NCBI RefSeq assembly: GCF_020921035.1
Contig: NC_063157.1
Location: 992,001-1,056,000, forward strand
Direction of reading: 5' to 3'
DNA: 64,000 nt
Source of the DNA: Rhodamnia argentea
Taxonomy: Eukaryota; Streptophyta; Magnoliopsida; Myrtales; Myrtaceae
The notes under the pieces are model-generated. The model was not told the DNA's origin. It was given only the letters and a program-made list of their open reading frames with translations, and made no database searches. Positions 1 through 12,060 of this stretch are shown one piece after another. Every line of letters begins with the position of its first letter. Position 1 is the stretch's first letter. Made by a program: the position numbers and the translations under genes.

Positions 1-663
1 CAAATCAAGCGCAAATCCGGGTTTGAAAAATTTGAAATCCCGATGTTAGGTGATCCGGATCCTTGCTCATTTACCTTTTTGGCAAATGAACTCTGAAGGA
101 CCTCTTCAGTCGTCGAGCTCTCCAAATGTTCTAGGACTTCCACGACACACTTGAAGATCAAGATCTGTCCACTCCTAAGCTCGCTCAAAAGAAGAGTAGG
201 ATCTATTTGAAGCTGCAAGTCGCAAAGAGTTTTTGTCCGTTGTATATCTATCAACCTAAGTGTTGGATGAACCAAAAAATCCGTTCCATGGTTTCTCTAG
301 GCTACTCATGCACGCTTCTATGTCGATCGAGAGAGAGAGAGAGAGAGAGAGGCTGCTGCCACATGAAAGATGAAGCATAACTCTTATTTCGTAAAGAATT
401 CTAAATTCCAGAAAACAAGTAGATCTCTGCTACCCATTACGTGCTACATATGCATAAGCAGCACTCCCAAAACTTTATTAGGATAGGCAAGAAGAAAATA
501 GCGAAAGGTGAATTGAACTATGGCGTATACCCCCTCATCCACTTTAACTTGTATCGGCATTCATTGTACTTTTCATTTATTCTCTCCTTTCTTGGTAATA
601 TGTTGGTCATCCATTCTTTGTCCACCGATGTCCATGGAAACTGAAGCTTGAGTATGGAATCAA
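1..663. other. Left-edge spacer, no gene seen
   Basis: This stretch lies downstream of the thioesterase stop codon. It probably holds that gene's 3' UTR and then intergenic DNA. Apart from a GA microsatellite at 329-351 I see no exon-like segment with plausible splice borders on either strand. The short open frames here look like chance. Confidence 0.5.
329..351. repeat. (GA)n microsatellite
   Basis: About eleven uninterrupted GA units. Similar tracts occur at 3968-3988, 4403-4434 and 60154-60185. Confidence 0.95.
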
Positions 664-3452
664 TCATGAGCCATAACCCTCAAGCCCCAGCCTAGCAGTA
701 AGCCAATGGCAAACATCATCCATCTCTCTAGGGACCGTGTAATGACCGAGCCTGCGCATTCGTGCATAAGCATTCATAAAGGTGTAAGTCTGATGGTCCA
801 GTGTATACTTCTTCCTACAATATAAGGGAATCAGCTCAATACCCCTCATGAGACTTGAATGTAACGCATCGGAATCCTGCTGAGCTCAAGTAGCGGGACG
901 ACCTCTCTCCAAAATTAAAAGGGACTACATCATCACCTGTGGCAGAACCGAGAACGCCCTTATTTCCCATTTAGAGGGGCCGAAAATCACTAGAATTGAA
1001 TGCCCTGCGAGAGAGACTGAAAGAGCAAGATGTACGAGAAAGACTAACTTGTGCCGTGGCAAAGAAAAATAGGCAAGGATGAGGCACGCCTTGCAGCATC
1101 ATTTGAAACCTCCATTTTGTTTCTCAAGCTCCTGTGAACAGAAAGCGAGAAATTTAACTCCAATCCCGTGTCTGAAAGAACATGTTTGGGTAACCCCTTT
1201 CAACTTTATCAACTTAAGGCTTCCTTTGGATAACATGACCATAGCAGCACCCATATTGTTAGTAGTACTATCCTAAAATCGCAAAATAAGTCGGATATGC
1301 TGAAGAAATAACTGAATCAGATTATTTCTCTCTGAAAAGAAGGTGGTTTGGCATGAAAAATGCAGAACTCTGGCTACCACGGACTTCGTGATATCCTTTT
1401 GACAACAATAGACGCAGAGTCTCCTAAACCAAAAGAGACCAATTGACGCAATTGCTCCCCAATCTTATTTCGTCTAAACAGAACTTATGGAGAAAAAAGC
1501 TTGGACTGACCGTTTATATGGAAAATATAAAATGCTTTGAATAATTACCTTGAGCCTGGAAGCCAACCACTCAAACCGATAACTGCCCTTAAGTTGATAG
1601 GATATGGACTTCCATTTGCATATTTACCCAGAGCGAAACAGGTCGCCGAGTAAAGAGCTGTGGCAGCACCCATACTGAAACCTCCGACGCCAACTTTCAC
1701 TGCAAAAACATGACAAGCATGGCTAAATCATGAAATGTTATTCAAGATGGAATTGTTGATTGATCAGCAATTTTTTACAAGAAAATTAGCCTTGGATATA
1801 TGGACAATCTGTCAGTAATCTTTCCTCCTTCAAAAGTTGCAAAAATGTGAAGTTCTTATCCCCTCTTTGCTTAAATGACAACCACTATCTGGAAATTAGT
1901 TCCAGTTGGTAATCCAGAATAGAAATGGTTAAAGATTGCAATTATTAAAGAAATGCTTCTTCTACAAAATTTTCTCCTGGTCTTAATTACCATCAGCTGG
2001 TTCTGTTGACAAAAGATTGGCAACATGCGCTGCTGAAGCATCTAAGCCTTCCCAGTCATCTGGACTATCTTCTGAAATCTCGCGAACATCAAACCCTGGG
2101 AACATGTATCAAAATATACTTTTAAATAAAACTATGCATGAATTGATAATATTTGAAAAAATAAAAGAAGGAATAAATCAATCATCTTACATGCGGTACA
2201 AGGAAATCCGCCTAAGAAAGTCACAGCACGGGTGGGAGCAGTTGGACAGATCCATTTAATCTGCTTGAGGAAAATTTTCCCAAGATGTATAAGCCTCCTG
2301 ACATCAAACTAATTCTTATTTTGAGCAGCAGAGATTAAGGAGGAGTGCACTTACGTTAGGAAGAGAGAGGGATTCCAAGTGCTGGGACAAGCTGAGTGAG
2401 CCAAACAAAGCAGATTTAGAGTTTACTTCATTTTGGAATTTTTATGCAGACGAAGAACAACGAAAAATGCATATAGCCTTAGGACCAACACTGGGAAAGT
2501 TTTATCTCAAGAACTTGAGAATCTACAATGGCCAACACAGAAAAGTTCTTCCACCCCAATTTGGACATTCTGATCTGTTGTAATCATTAAAATAGCTATG
2601 CCATTGTAAGAATTCACTCTACAAGATCATCTGATACTGAGCGTCCATAAAAGTCTCTCACAGATTGTTATATTTGTTTAAGTTAGGAATATTCTTATGC
2701 TAAAATTAGCAAGCAGTCATTCAGCTGCAGTGAAACCCAGTGGATTAGTGGTCCCTCATCATTAAAAACTACTACAAACACTCTCTCATTCAGGCTAGCT
2801 GAAGCCTTAGCTTAGCTCCAGATAAGACAAGAAGAGAACATACATACACCCATATATGTCTCTGATATATTGGAATAAGCACAATTTAGAATCTCCATAA
2901 CAAAGTTATATCATCTGGACCACAATATCCCTGAATTGTTGAACATGCCAAGACATTGATATTCTCTAATACGTTCTTTTTAATTTTCGCAAGCATTTAA
3001 AAAAAAAGTGACCATGTACAAAGTACAGCATGGCCTTTTGGGAAAAAATCAGGGAATGTAATCGAACAAAACTTCGTGAAGATGAATTCAGGCATAAACG
3101 AGAGACATGTAATGCATTATACTAGAATGTGTTCTTCTCTCCTCTGCCATAATGATAGCATAATGGAGAGTGAAGAACAACACATTCTAAAATTAATTCA
3201 AGGAAATTTTGAAAGGAGGGAGCTCTGTCCAAGAAGAAAGGGCTTCTTCCTCAACAAAAGTCTTTTTTTCACACAATTTGGCGTAAAAAGAAACCGCACT
3301 ACAAGAATTAAAGCAGAGTGATGATGGACAAGACTACCTCGAGCCATTATCACCAAGGCCATGCAGCCAAACAATAGTGGCCTGGTGTTTCCCTCTTGGC
3401 CGCACCACATGTGTTCGCCCAAACTCAAATGTTCTTCGGGCCATTCTATTAC
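664..3452 (-). CDS. Acyl-protein thioesterase (APT2-like serine hydrolase)
   Basis: This predicted serine hydrolase of the phospholipase/carboxylesterase family removes fatty-acyl groups (typically S-palmitoyl) from cysteines of membrane-associated proteins. Eight coding exons on the minus strand: 3338-3444 (exon open to 3452), 2355-2391, 2191-2260, 1991-2095, 1549-1699, 1049-1131, 843-936 and 664-751. Together they give 735 nt, or 244 aa, which is close to the usual size of about 250. All introns are GT-AG. The core reads GRTHVVRPRGKHQATIVWLH, then GLGDNG, GGFPCTAWFDV, GFSMGAA, HGTSDDVVP and GLGHYTVP. The inferred triad is Ser115 (GFSMG), Asp186 and His219. The ATG at 3444 is the only one in the first exon, but this exon has an acceptor at 3453, so a few N-terminal residues may lie in an upstream exon I could not place. 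The family and exon joins are firm; the exact start is not. Confidence 0.9.
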
Positions 3453-3967
3453 CTGAAATTTGTTGCAAAAACAAGGTCATTATAAGGGGCAAAAATGCGA
3501 AAAAGAGGCATATTTCTGCTTAGGACTGAAAAGATAACTTCTCTCATGACAATGCTGCCGTACCATGCTGGTAAAAGGGGAAACCAGTAATATGCTCTTA
3601 TGATATGCATTAAGTATACAAGAAAAAACTAGCTCTTCTTCTCATGCTTCATTAAGTATGACAGAACACGAAAGATGAATGCTGATAGCTCATTAGTATG
3701 ACTAAAGATGGACAAACCAGAACTCGATGAATGCTGCTGATAGCTCATTTCCTTAGCTCTAGAAGCACACAGAAATAGCACTTGAGTGGCGATGACTGCG
3801 ATCAAGGAGCTGCAATGAAGAAACAAAGGGTGACCGTGTGTGTATTTATAACCAAATGAACTGAAGGTGACGTGGGAAAGGAATAGAACATTATGAATAT
3901 GCATCGCTAAGAATGTGTAGCCACCGCACCAGCTACACATTGCTCTAAAGAAAACGCCTAGAAACTC

Positions 3968-3988
3968 GAGAGAGAGAGAGAGAGAGAG
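3968..3988. repeat. (GA)n microsatellite
   Basis: About ten GA units, upstream of the thioesterase exons and possibly in its 5' leader intron. Confidence 0.9.
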
Positions 3989-4399
3989 GTATCCATTGAA
4001 AAAGATAGGCAAAGACAACAAAAAGCCAAAAGGAAAACATTTAAAAAAAGCAAGATATCTTTTGGGGCTCAGAGAATCAAAGCAGGGCAAAGCACCATCG
4101 TCCCCACTCAAGCTAGCCAGCTTACCGATTTACAATGTTAGAGAGGAATAAATGCTTGTAAGCAGTGGCGGAAGGAAAACAAGCCCAAAAGCAAGCCCCA
4201 CAGCAAGTGAGGAATATTTCTGAATGCAAGAAGGAATAACCCAAATTGGTAAAAGAAAATATCTTTCTTTTCAACAGACACTTCTAGTTTATAGATTTCT
4301 GGTGACTGATGGATACCCATTACTCGGAAAGTGAAGTTCTATCCTCTAAATTACATTTTTCAGGATCCAAAATGGAAAAAGAAGGGGAAAAATGGAGAC

Positions 4400-4402
<3 letters not shown>

Positions 4403-4434
<32 letters not shown>
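4403..4434. repeat. (GA)n microsatellite
   Basis: About sixteen GA units, in the spacer upstream of the thioesterase. Confidence 0.95.
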
Positions 4435-4437
<3 letters not shown>

Positions 4438-6758
4438 GATGATCATACTGCCCATTGAAGTTTTTAAGCTTCTAGTGATTCATGAATTACCAACCTGTTG
4501 GAGACTAGACAGAAGACAGAGGACCTGAACTTTTCCCTCCCCTTCCCCTCCTGTTCCTTGCTTCTTGCTATGCTTTTTGGTTATTGCCATTGGTGGAGTC
4601 CCGATCTTTGTTTGTATTTGCGCTGAACTGAGCATATGACAAAAACCAAAACTGCACAAAACACAATGTGACAATTGTCTCCAGACAAAATGATGACTTG
4701 ATATGATTTTCTACTCAATTTAACTGATCTGCTGTATACTCTTTGTCCCGTCTGCTGCATAAAACTCTTACCTCAACTGATCCATATCCCAAATAATGCA
4801 GGGAACAGGTAACTTGCCCATAACCAAAGGTGGCTCTAGCCTCTAGGTCAAATCTCAGAACCACATTGGATCACTCCTATTTAACAAGCTCTTCTCTCCT
4901 TTTTTTTGTCCATTCTTTTCGGTTTTTCCTTTTGATGAGAAAGTCCATCTTACAACTCCATGCAATTCAGTTGATTTACTATAATTACGGTGGCCAAATG
5001 AATTGTTGATGAATCCGATTGACGAAATGGGATCGTCAGATGATCACTCTGTTTATTTCGCAGCCTAGGGGAATATGAATGTGACATTAATGTCGAAATA
5101 GCGAGACGCAGCGAACGAACAGAATGTACTCTCTGCTCTGTCGTGGATTTTTCTCTCTTGTCAAATTGCGTTTTTAATAGTAATCTGTGCCGTCAGGCGA
5201 CATTGCTTAATCCTTAATGGTATATATCAAACCTCGCCAAGAACACCAACACGCTCCTATTCTGGCCCTTTTCCAATAACAGATTTGACTTTCGTTCTCG
5301 AGCAAATGTGAACAATTCGAGCAGGTGAGTCAAGAAAGAAGAATAAACTACCTTTGTTCTTTTTAATTAACGTCGCTGTATCATATGGCTCTCTTAAGCA
5401 ATATAAATTGCGGACAGAACGACAAGCTTTTTCTGTGGAACGACGTCATTGGTTAGTGAAGTGTGAATATGGACAATATTAGCAACAACGTCGAAAATGC
5501 AAAGGGGGAATCTATCCCCCTCCTTCATGTGCAAGAAGTCAAAAGGGCAACCCTTTTCGTTCGTCAACTCCTTTTTTAAAATCCCGCGTTCCCTAGACGA
5601 ATCTGGGAAATTTTCCTTCCACAAAATAATGTTTTGGGCACAATGTTTGGGATTAATTAAAGATTAGACATCATATGCTGTTGGCACTATACTCCAATGT
5701 GCTACATCGATGGATCCGCATTAAAATAAGGAGGCAATAGGCAATGGTTTCCATCTTCTTATACAAAGAAAAGGATGGAAGCATGGAACTGGAATATGAT
5801 TACTAGGCACCCATTAGCACGTTCAAACTCCAGAACTGGCTGGCACCTATGTAAGGCACTGATTGGAAACTATTGTTTGGAGACTTTGCATCCAGGAAAA
5901 TTACAGAACACCTGCAATGTCCAAAAGAATCCCCACATCTGCTCACCATAATAGCATAATGCGGTTTCTCTTCGCTTAGAGTATAGTCATATCTTCAGCT
6001 TGAAGAGAGACTTTGGAAAAGAGTAAGACGTAGTATTCTCTTAGTTAGCCAGTGAGGCATATCGACGATATACCCCAAACTCAAAACAGACGTGTGACCA
6101 AGCCAATCATTGCTTTACTTATTGCTTCAGAAAATGCGTTAAGAAACTAAGGCTCCATGGCTGATAAGAAAGGATTCGCACAGTTGAATCGAAGGCTTTT
6201 ATGGCTCTTCGAGAGTGCACATAACATGCACAGTGATATTGGCAGTTTAATCCAAAGGCAAGTGTGAGGGATTTTACAGAATTTTAGACAGATTTATTGT
6301 GTACCCACAGAAACTTCTCCATGCATTTCTTCTTTATAGGAAGAAAAGCTGATTTTGTCCTCCCAATGTTATGCATGATTTTGACAGGACGCTTTGAATC
6401 TATTCCCTTTTGATTCTCATCACGTTGATGCACATTTTGGTGAGCCAAGATTGTGAACGGACGGACTGCTCACAAGCCTTTTTGAGAATATGTCTCATCA
6501 TCCCCCATTTCCCTCACCTACTCGACCCCACCACTCTGTCACATAAGAAAGCGACGTAAACGGCGGGTATTTTTCTTTCGATTCAACAAATGATACCGAT
6601 TTGTTCTCGAAAAGCGCGTGAACTGATGAAGCTAAAAAACTTTAAACCACCAAAAGAAACTTCGTGGATGAGACAGTAGAATAAAGGCAAGTAACTTTGA
6701 GAAGGGCCTCTTCTAATTGAAATGGTTAATAGATAATTTAGTGTGACAAATCCACACC

Positions 6759-6869
6759 TGGCATGCCTACGCTCCATCGCAAGTTCTTTGCATCTGTTCC
6801 ACATCCACTTCACCAGTTCTTCCCAGTTGTATTTGTGGTTTAACCCTTGGAATTTGGTGAAGCATGTAT
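6759..6869 (-). other. Orphan exon-like segment, unidentified
   Basis: This 111-nt minus-strand segment is bounded by an AG acceptor and a GT donor. It reads through without a stop as roughly CFTKFQGLNHKYNWEELVKW, then MWNRCKELAMERRHAR. The composition, rich in W, E, K and R, looks coding rather than random. I found no partner exons nearby and do not recognise the family. It may be a piece of an unassembled small gene, a gene relic or chance. Confidence 0.3.
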
Positions 6870-7228
6870 CTAACAGGTGTCACAACTCCGAGAGAGCATA
6901 AATATGCACAAAAAGATGAAACAGATAACAAATCTCCTGTGATGCTCTTAAGGATACTGATGAATTTTCAAGATAGAATCAATATGCATTGATGGATTAT
7001 TGCTATGCTTTAGAGGTAAAAAAAGAAAATCTAACAAGATTCGCATTTCTAACAGTGACCGCCTCATGTCTTGAATACCATTCAAAAAAAAAAAACCGAC
7101 CAAAATGTTGCCAAGCAACAGCCACAAGAAACCGGATCAATTAGAAAATGACATAACAGAGAGCTCCCAATTCTTACTCTGCAGCGTGTGTGGAAAATCT
7201 TTATTCCACTACGATATTGAAAGATGAA

Positions 7229-10165
7229 TCAGTGATGATCATCGCCATGCCCATCCGGTGGTCCTCCAGGGCCCACAACCTCCAACTGTAAATCAAAATG
7301 CTAATATAAGAAAGTTCTGCGATTGAAATACCTGTTCGGTTATACAAGTCTAGTTTGAAGAAGTCCCTACTAAGAATAAGAATAGGACACAATAAGAAAA
7401 TTGAAGAGCTCCCACTTGACACACAAATGTACATATGAACCACAAAGCTGATCCAAGGATATTAATATACTTGAACAAGGTAGAGTTGAAAAATCAAGTT
7501 AATTGATGTCTTTCCCAATTCTCCATTGATTCCGCTAAGGAAGAATATAATCATGCAAACTTCCTCCTAAGGTTACGTAAAACCACGCTACAAAAAAAAA
7601 AAGTCTACTTCATCCAAAGAAAGTTTTGCCAACTAAGGCACATCGCATACATCCAAGTTGAGTAACCCATATTTTACAAAGGAAAACAAACAAGTACCAA
7701 AATAAAAATAAAAAATGAAAAGCATGATCAATCCACTTCCAGTTCAGAAGTAGCTGACATTGAAAAGGAATTTGTCATCAATTCAACAATCTGAAAGACA
7801 AGCCTATGGGTGGCTCCAAGCAAGGAGTCCTTTCAGAACATATATGACATACATCTGCAATGATAATTGCTTGAGTACTCATGCTACCTGTATGCACACA
7901 TCATTTCAGTACAGTAGAGATCAGTATTTCAAATCATGCACTGAGTCTTCTCCAGTCATAATAAGATAGAGCCAAGGTAAAGGTAAATACTGAAATCTGT
8001 TCCCCCACTTACAACAAAATACTGTGAGCACACTGGGCATTCGTGCGGCTTGCCCTTCTCCAGCCAAAACCACACAACATCATGCTCGTCCTCTGCAAGA
8101 GAAAAAGAAAATTATATTAGAATAACCTGCCAGAAACTTCAGTAAAAAGTGCCCGTGCTGCATGAGTGCGAGTGTCTCATGGCTGAATAGGAGTGAATAG
8201 AAAACGGTAATGAAAGCAAAAAGGACATGCCATCTTCACCACCAGGGCATCCAACTATTCTCTTGTCATAATAGGACTTAATGATAGCTGGAGCTTCCTG
8301 CATACATGCAAACAATAAACTCAATTATCACAAAATTGTAAGTGATGCATTTAGAAAGTTCGCAGTGCTTTGCCTCTCAAATAAAACAAAAAGCGCACAT
8401 TCTACACCCCTAAATAAAAAAGACAAAAGGATTGGACAGAGATTCACAATATCTCTGCAATAAACAACTTCAAACATTTCAATTTCCATAAAGGATGTCA
8501 TATTGTGTAAGCCAAAGAAACACAGAGGCAAAGTAACTAACTCTAGATATCTGTACTAACTAAGGAACCATTTTCTCCAGAAATTCCAGGTTTCTACCTG
8601 AGCTGGATAATCATTGGTAAACAGCATTTCTTATCAACCTTTAACTCACAAATGAACAATCAGCCACCAAGCGACATGCCTCTACAACTTTCTAAACTCC
8701 CAGTACTGAGTTGCTTTTTCTGTCTACTAACATATATCATAATAATGCATGTTAAGCCTTCAAATTACACTGTCACAATGCATAATTCACCAAAAATTCT
8801 ATAATGGTCTGAATAAAATTATTGGTCAATGTAACTCTACTGGTCCTATATAGTCGATGATTACATTTTGTGAGAAGCACTTAGCAAAATAGAAAGAAAA
8901 TAGTCGATGGTATTTATCATTTTATTTCAATGGATTGACAAAATTGAATGTAAAGTGGCATCATGAGTTTGCCGCAAGCGCTCGCCCAAAAACAGAAAAG
9001 AGAAAACATGGGCACCATGAACATATACCAATAACTAATCCAACATTGTTAGCAAAACCATAAAACTCTGACATTCAAACATTTAGAAGTGCCTATAACT
9101 GAAATAAAGTAACCAGTGCACTGAGTTTTCTGATTCTAAAGTCTCAACAATATGGAAAGGAACTCATCAGCACGAAGATCCAAATGTAAACATCAAATGT
9201 GAGATGTTACTGGATTGCACCAAACTAACAATTATTACATAATACGTAAACTACAACTATCAAAAGCAGCACGAGACCAATAACGTACTCCAAGTGTAAA
9301 CAGATCAGTCTATAGACAGTAAGGATCACAACTTGCAAAAAGAAGACACGTTGAAGAGATAAAAAGCACATCTAGACTAACCTTCGTACCAAAAGGACCG
9401 ACGGGATAATTTATATCAAGAAGTTTCCTTCCCTGCACGAAGTAATGATTATAGGAAAACAAACATCAATGCTTTACCAAAACCATTCAGCTAAAGAAAG
9501 ATTGATAAAGGAAAGAGAGAAAGACCACCTCAAGCTCAGCCTCAATCTCCTCTCGCTCGTGTCCAGTAGCAATCGGCATCACATCTTCAACCTTCTTCTT
9601 CACAGCATTTTGCGCTAAACAACCAAATGAATCCACATAAATTTCACATGCCTTCGCCTGACAAAGAGGTCAACACCTCTTACCTCGCTTTTTTTTTTTT
9701 TTTCCTTTTGCACGGGAACCTCGTCCCGTACTCATGCTACAATCTACATTATTAAACCACTACCAACAACGATATCTAGAGAAACAAGCTAATCTAAACG
9801 TGCATCTGAATTGTCCTGACATTCTTTCCTGCTCGATCATTAGCATCCACCGGCACACGTAAAAAGAAGCCAACAAAGCCTCCTACTCAAGCAGGCATCG
9901 AAGCCAAAATATACATCGACATGTACAATGCAACCAGCCTACCGAATGATCATCAGCAATGATTGCAGCACGGAGGCTAAGAGCACCTACCGGAATCGAC
10001 GCTGAAGCGGCGCACGAAAATACAAGCGGAAGAAGCAGGAGGAACGAGAGATCGGTTGGCGACGAGCGGAGAGGCGCTGGCGGCGGAGGCGGACAGAGCG
10101 GATCGGCCGGAAGTGGACGCGGCGGCTAGCGTTGGGAAATGTGAAGAGACGAGTCTCCTCCACAT
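7229..10165 (-). CDS. COX5B: Cytochrome c oxidase subunit 5b, mitochondrial precursor
   Basis: This is a nuclear-encoded, zinc-binding subunit of respiratory complex IV, on the matrix side of the inner mitochondrial membrane. Six exons: 9991-10165, 9529-9614, 9382-9432, 8231-8297, 8013-8092 and 7229-7285. They total 516 nt, or 171 aa, as expected for plants. The N-terminus (MWRRLVSSHF onward, rich in Arg, Ser and Ala with few acids) is a mitochondrial presequence of about 50 residues. The mature part includes DINYPVGPFGTK, KRIVGCPGG, DEHDVVWFWLEKGKPHECPV and CSQYF, and ends LEVVGPGGPPDGHGDDHH. The Cys residues in GCPGG and HECPVC fit the zinc site. The donor after exon 4 is GC rather than GT: the exon ends at 8231 in GATG and the intron starts GCATGT. 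Only this donor keeps the frame (GGEDEDEHD). The other introns are GT-AG. Confidence 0.95.
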
Positions 10166-10454
10166 GCTTGCTGATGGGTCTGAGCAGACGAAGAACTCGG
10201 AGAGTTAGCTTTGGCTCTGTGTCGGTAGACTTCTCGCAGATTGGAGAGTGGCGACCTGAAATGAGAGCTCTCCACTGCACTGTGTTTTGGACCTGACTTC
10301 ACGGCTTTCCACGTCAGCGACTTACCGACCGGTTTGGCTAACGGAACCGGACTCGATGGGCGGTTTGACTGATTTAACCGAGTCATCGACCGGTTTGATA
10401 ACCTATTCGGCTAGTCCCAGGCTCGAAATCCAAATGTGCGCACATGACAACAGT

Positions 10455-11132
10455 TTTATTTTTCTATTCCGATGAATAGATTCGAAATAGAAATCTGTTT
10501 GGCAAGACAATTTTACTTTTCTATTTTCATGATAAATTGTTGGCCCATAAATATGTTTGGAACAGTACAAAAAAAAAAAAAAGTTTGAAACAGAAAAAAA
10601 ATATAGAAACTTTCTTTTTCCCTATCTCTCGGATAGATATAAAAATTAGAATTTTACTTTTTGCTCACTCCTTTTCTTGAGTCCCTGCCACCTCCAACCA
10701 CTTATCTCTAGTCTTCAATCACAGGCCGCCATTCGCCGATCACTAGTCTCTGGTACTCGGCTGCCGTTCGCCGCCGTCGACCTTCGATCTCCATTCACCC
10801 TTTGTCGCTCACCGATTTCCGATCTCTGGGCTGCGGGTCTCCATCCGCCGATCGCTTGCCTCACGTCTTTCAATTCGCTGGTTTCCGGTCGCCTCTCTTG
10901 CATCCCTACCGCTGGATGCCTATCAATGGTCTTTGGTTCTTGGTTGCAATTCACTTGCCACCAATCTTAGGTCTTCGATCCACGAGCCACCCAACCATAG
11001 AAATTTTATGCCGTTATTAAATAATTTCTATCTCCAAGACAGAAATTTTGTATCGTTGTCGAAATTTTGTATCGTTGTCAAACGCGTGTCACTACTCAGA
11101 AATTCGTCCAATGAATAGAAATAGAAAAATAG
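10455..11132. mobile_element. Non-autonomous DNA-transposon-like element, copy A
   Basis: The left end begins TTTTATTTTTCTATTCC, and the right end is its inverted counterpart (ATAGAAATAGAAAAATAG). Between them lie A-rich runs and a C/T-rich block of degenerate Y-rich, CCGATC-like units (10680-10980). A second copy with the same end sequences, the same internal order and a similar degenerate block lies in opposite orientation at 47619-48221. It encodes no transposase. The superfamily is not assigned; target duplications were not clear. Confidence 0.6.
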
Positions 11133-11199
11133 AGCTCAAGAATAGAATGGTTATCATTCGTGCCTTTAACACCCTTACTTGCAAGCTTTTCCTAACAAT

Positions 11200-11350
11200 T
11201 TATTTTGGGATAAATGCATTGAAAGTCCAAACATTTGTTACGAAAGCACAATTAAATCTTAAAACCTATAAAAAGTACAATCAAATCCTAAAATTTTTTA
11301 AATTGATGCAATTGAATCCTTCCATAAACTTCATCCAATTTGACCGACGA
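11200..11350. repeat. One-armed fold-back repeat relic
   Basis: The segment starts GGGATAAATGCATTGAAAGT and continues with phased units of the AAATCCTAAA type. These are typical of the arms of the inverted-repeat elements elsewhere in the window (12347-12722, 27043-27350). No second arm was found nearby, so it looks like a truncated copy. Confidence 0.4.
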
Positions 11351-12060
11351 AAAATACTAACTTGATTTTTTTTTCTATTGTATGTGGCGCTGAAATGACT
11401 TAAACGACTCATTTTCGATCCAAATCTGATTTTGGTCCAATTTGACCGTTTTGCCACCGGTGGGACACGGTTGAGGAAGAAAGGAAAAGAAAAGAAATAA
11501 AGGAATAATTGTAATTTTTTTTTTGTTTAAGATAAAATGATGAATTTGAAATCACTTTTCAAATGAGATTCAAATACCAAAAAATATTTTCGGCCAACCA
11601 TTTCCTTGAAACATAATTTCCTGAAAAGTGTTTTCCTTAACATGATCGATGTGTACAATCATCTTGATACAATTTTCTACATGTTTTTTTTTTTCTCTTG
11701 TGAAAATTCGCGTCCATTCCAACATGTAAAATAATACAACGACTATAATCTTGGAAAACGCAGCAATCAAACGTAGTCCATTCATTCTAAGAGATCTGCC
11801 GAAATAGGCCCAACCACATAGAAAATGAGAGTTCCTCCCGCTGCTGAGAGTTGTGGCATGGAACTACTTCTGCTCACACACAATATTTACAAGTAGCTTA
11901 CCGCGTCGAAGAGCTCAACAGTCATCGACCAAGTCCGATGCTATACTGGTTACAATCAAACGTAGTCCAGTCCCTTCAGCATAAATTTAAAAGCATGACG
12001 ACGCCATCCACAATACATTTGCCAGCCTTGCCGGCAGGAAAAATCACGCTGGTTCTGAAA

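Larger units (their letters stand above)
3453..7228. other. Spacer between thioesterase and COX5b
   Basis: This region should contain the 5' UTR or promoter of the thioesterase and the 3' UTR of COX5b. It includes two GA microsatellites (3968-3988 and 4403-4434) and one orphan exon-like segment (6759-6869). A 160-residue open frame at 3629-4111 on the minus strand is hydrophobic, low in complexity and without recognisable family features, so I do not call it a gene. Confidence 0.45.
10166..12060. other. Spacer upstream of COX5b, with mobile-element debris
   Basis: The first few hundred bases should be the COX5b promoter. The rest holds a non-autonomous element (10455-11132) and a one-armed fold-back relic (about 11200-11350). 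Next come AT-rich sequence and the likely 3' UTR of UVR3. No further coding sequence was seen. Confidence 0.5.

Noticed and set aside
3629-4111. 160-residue minus-strand open frame upstream of the thioesterase
   Set aside because: It is rich in Phe, Leu and Ser from pyrimidine-rich sequence, includes the GA/CT microsatellite in translation, and does not resemble the thioesterase N-terminus.
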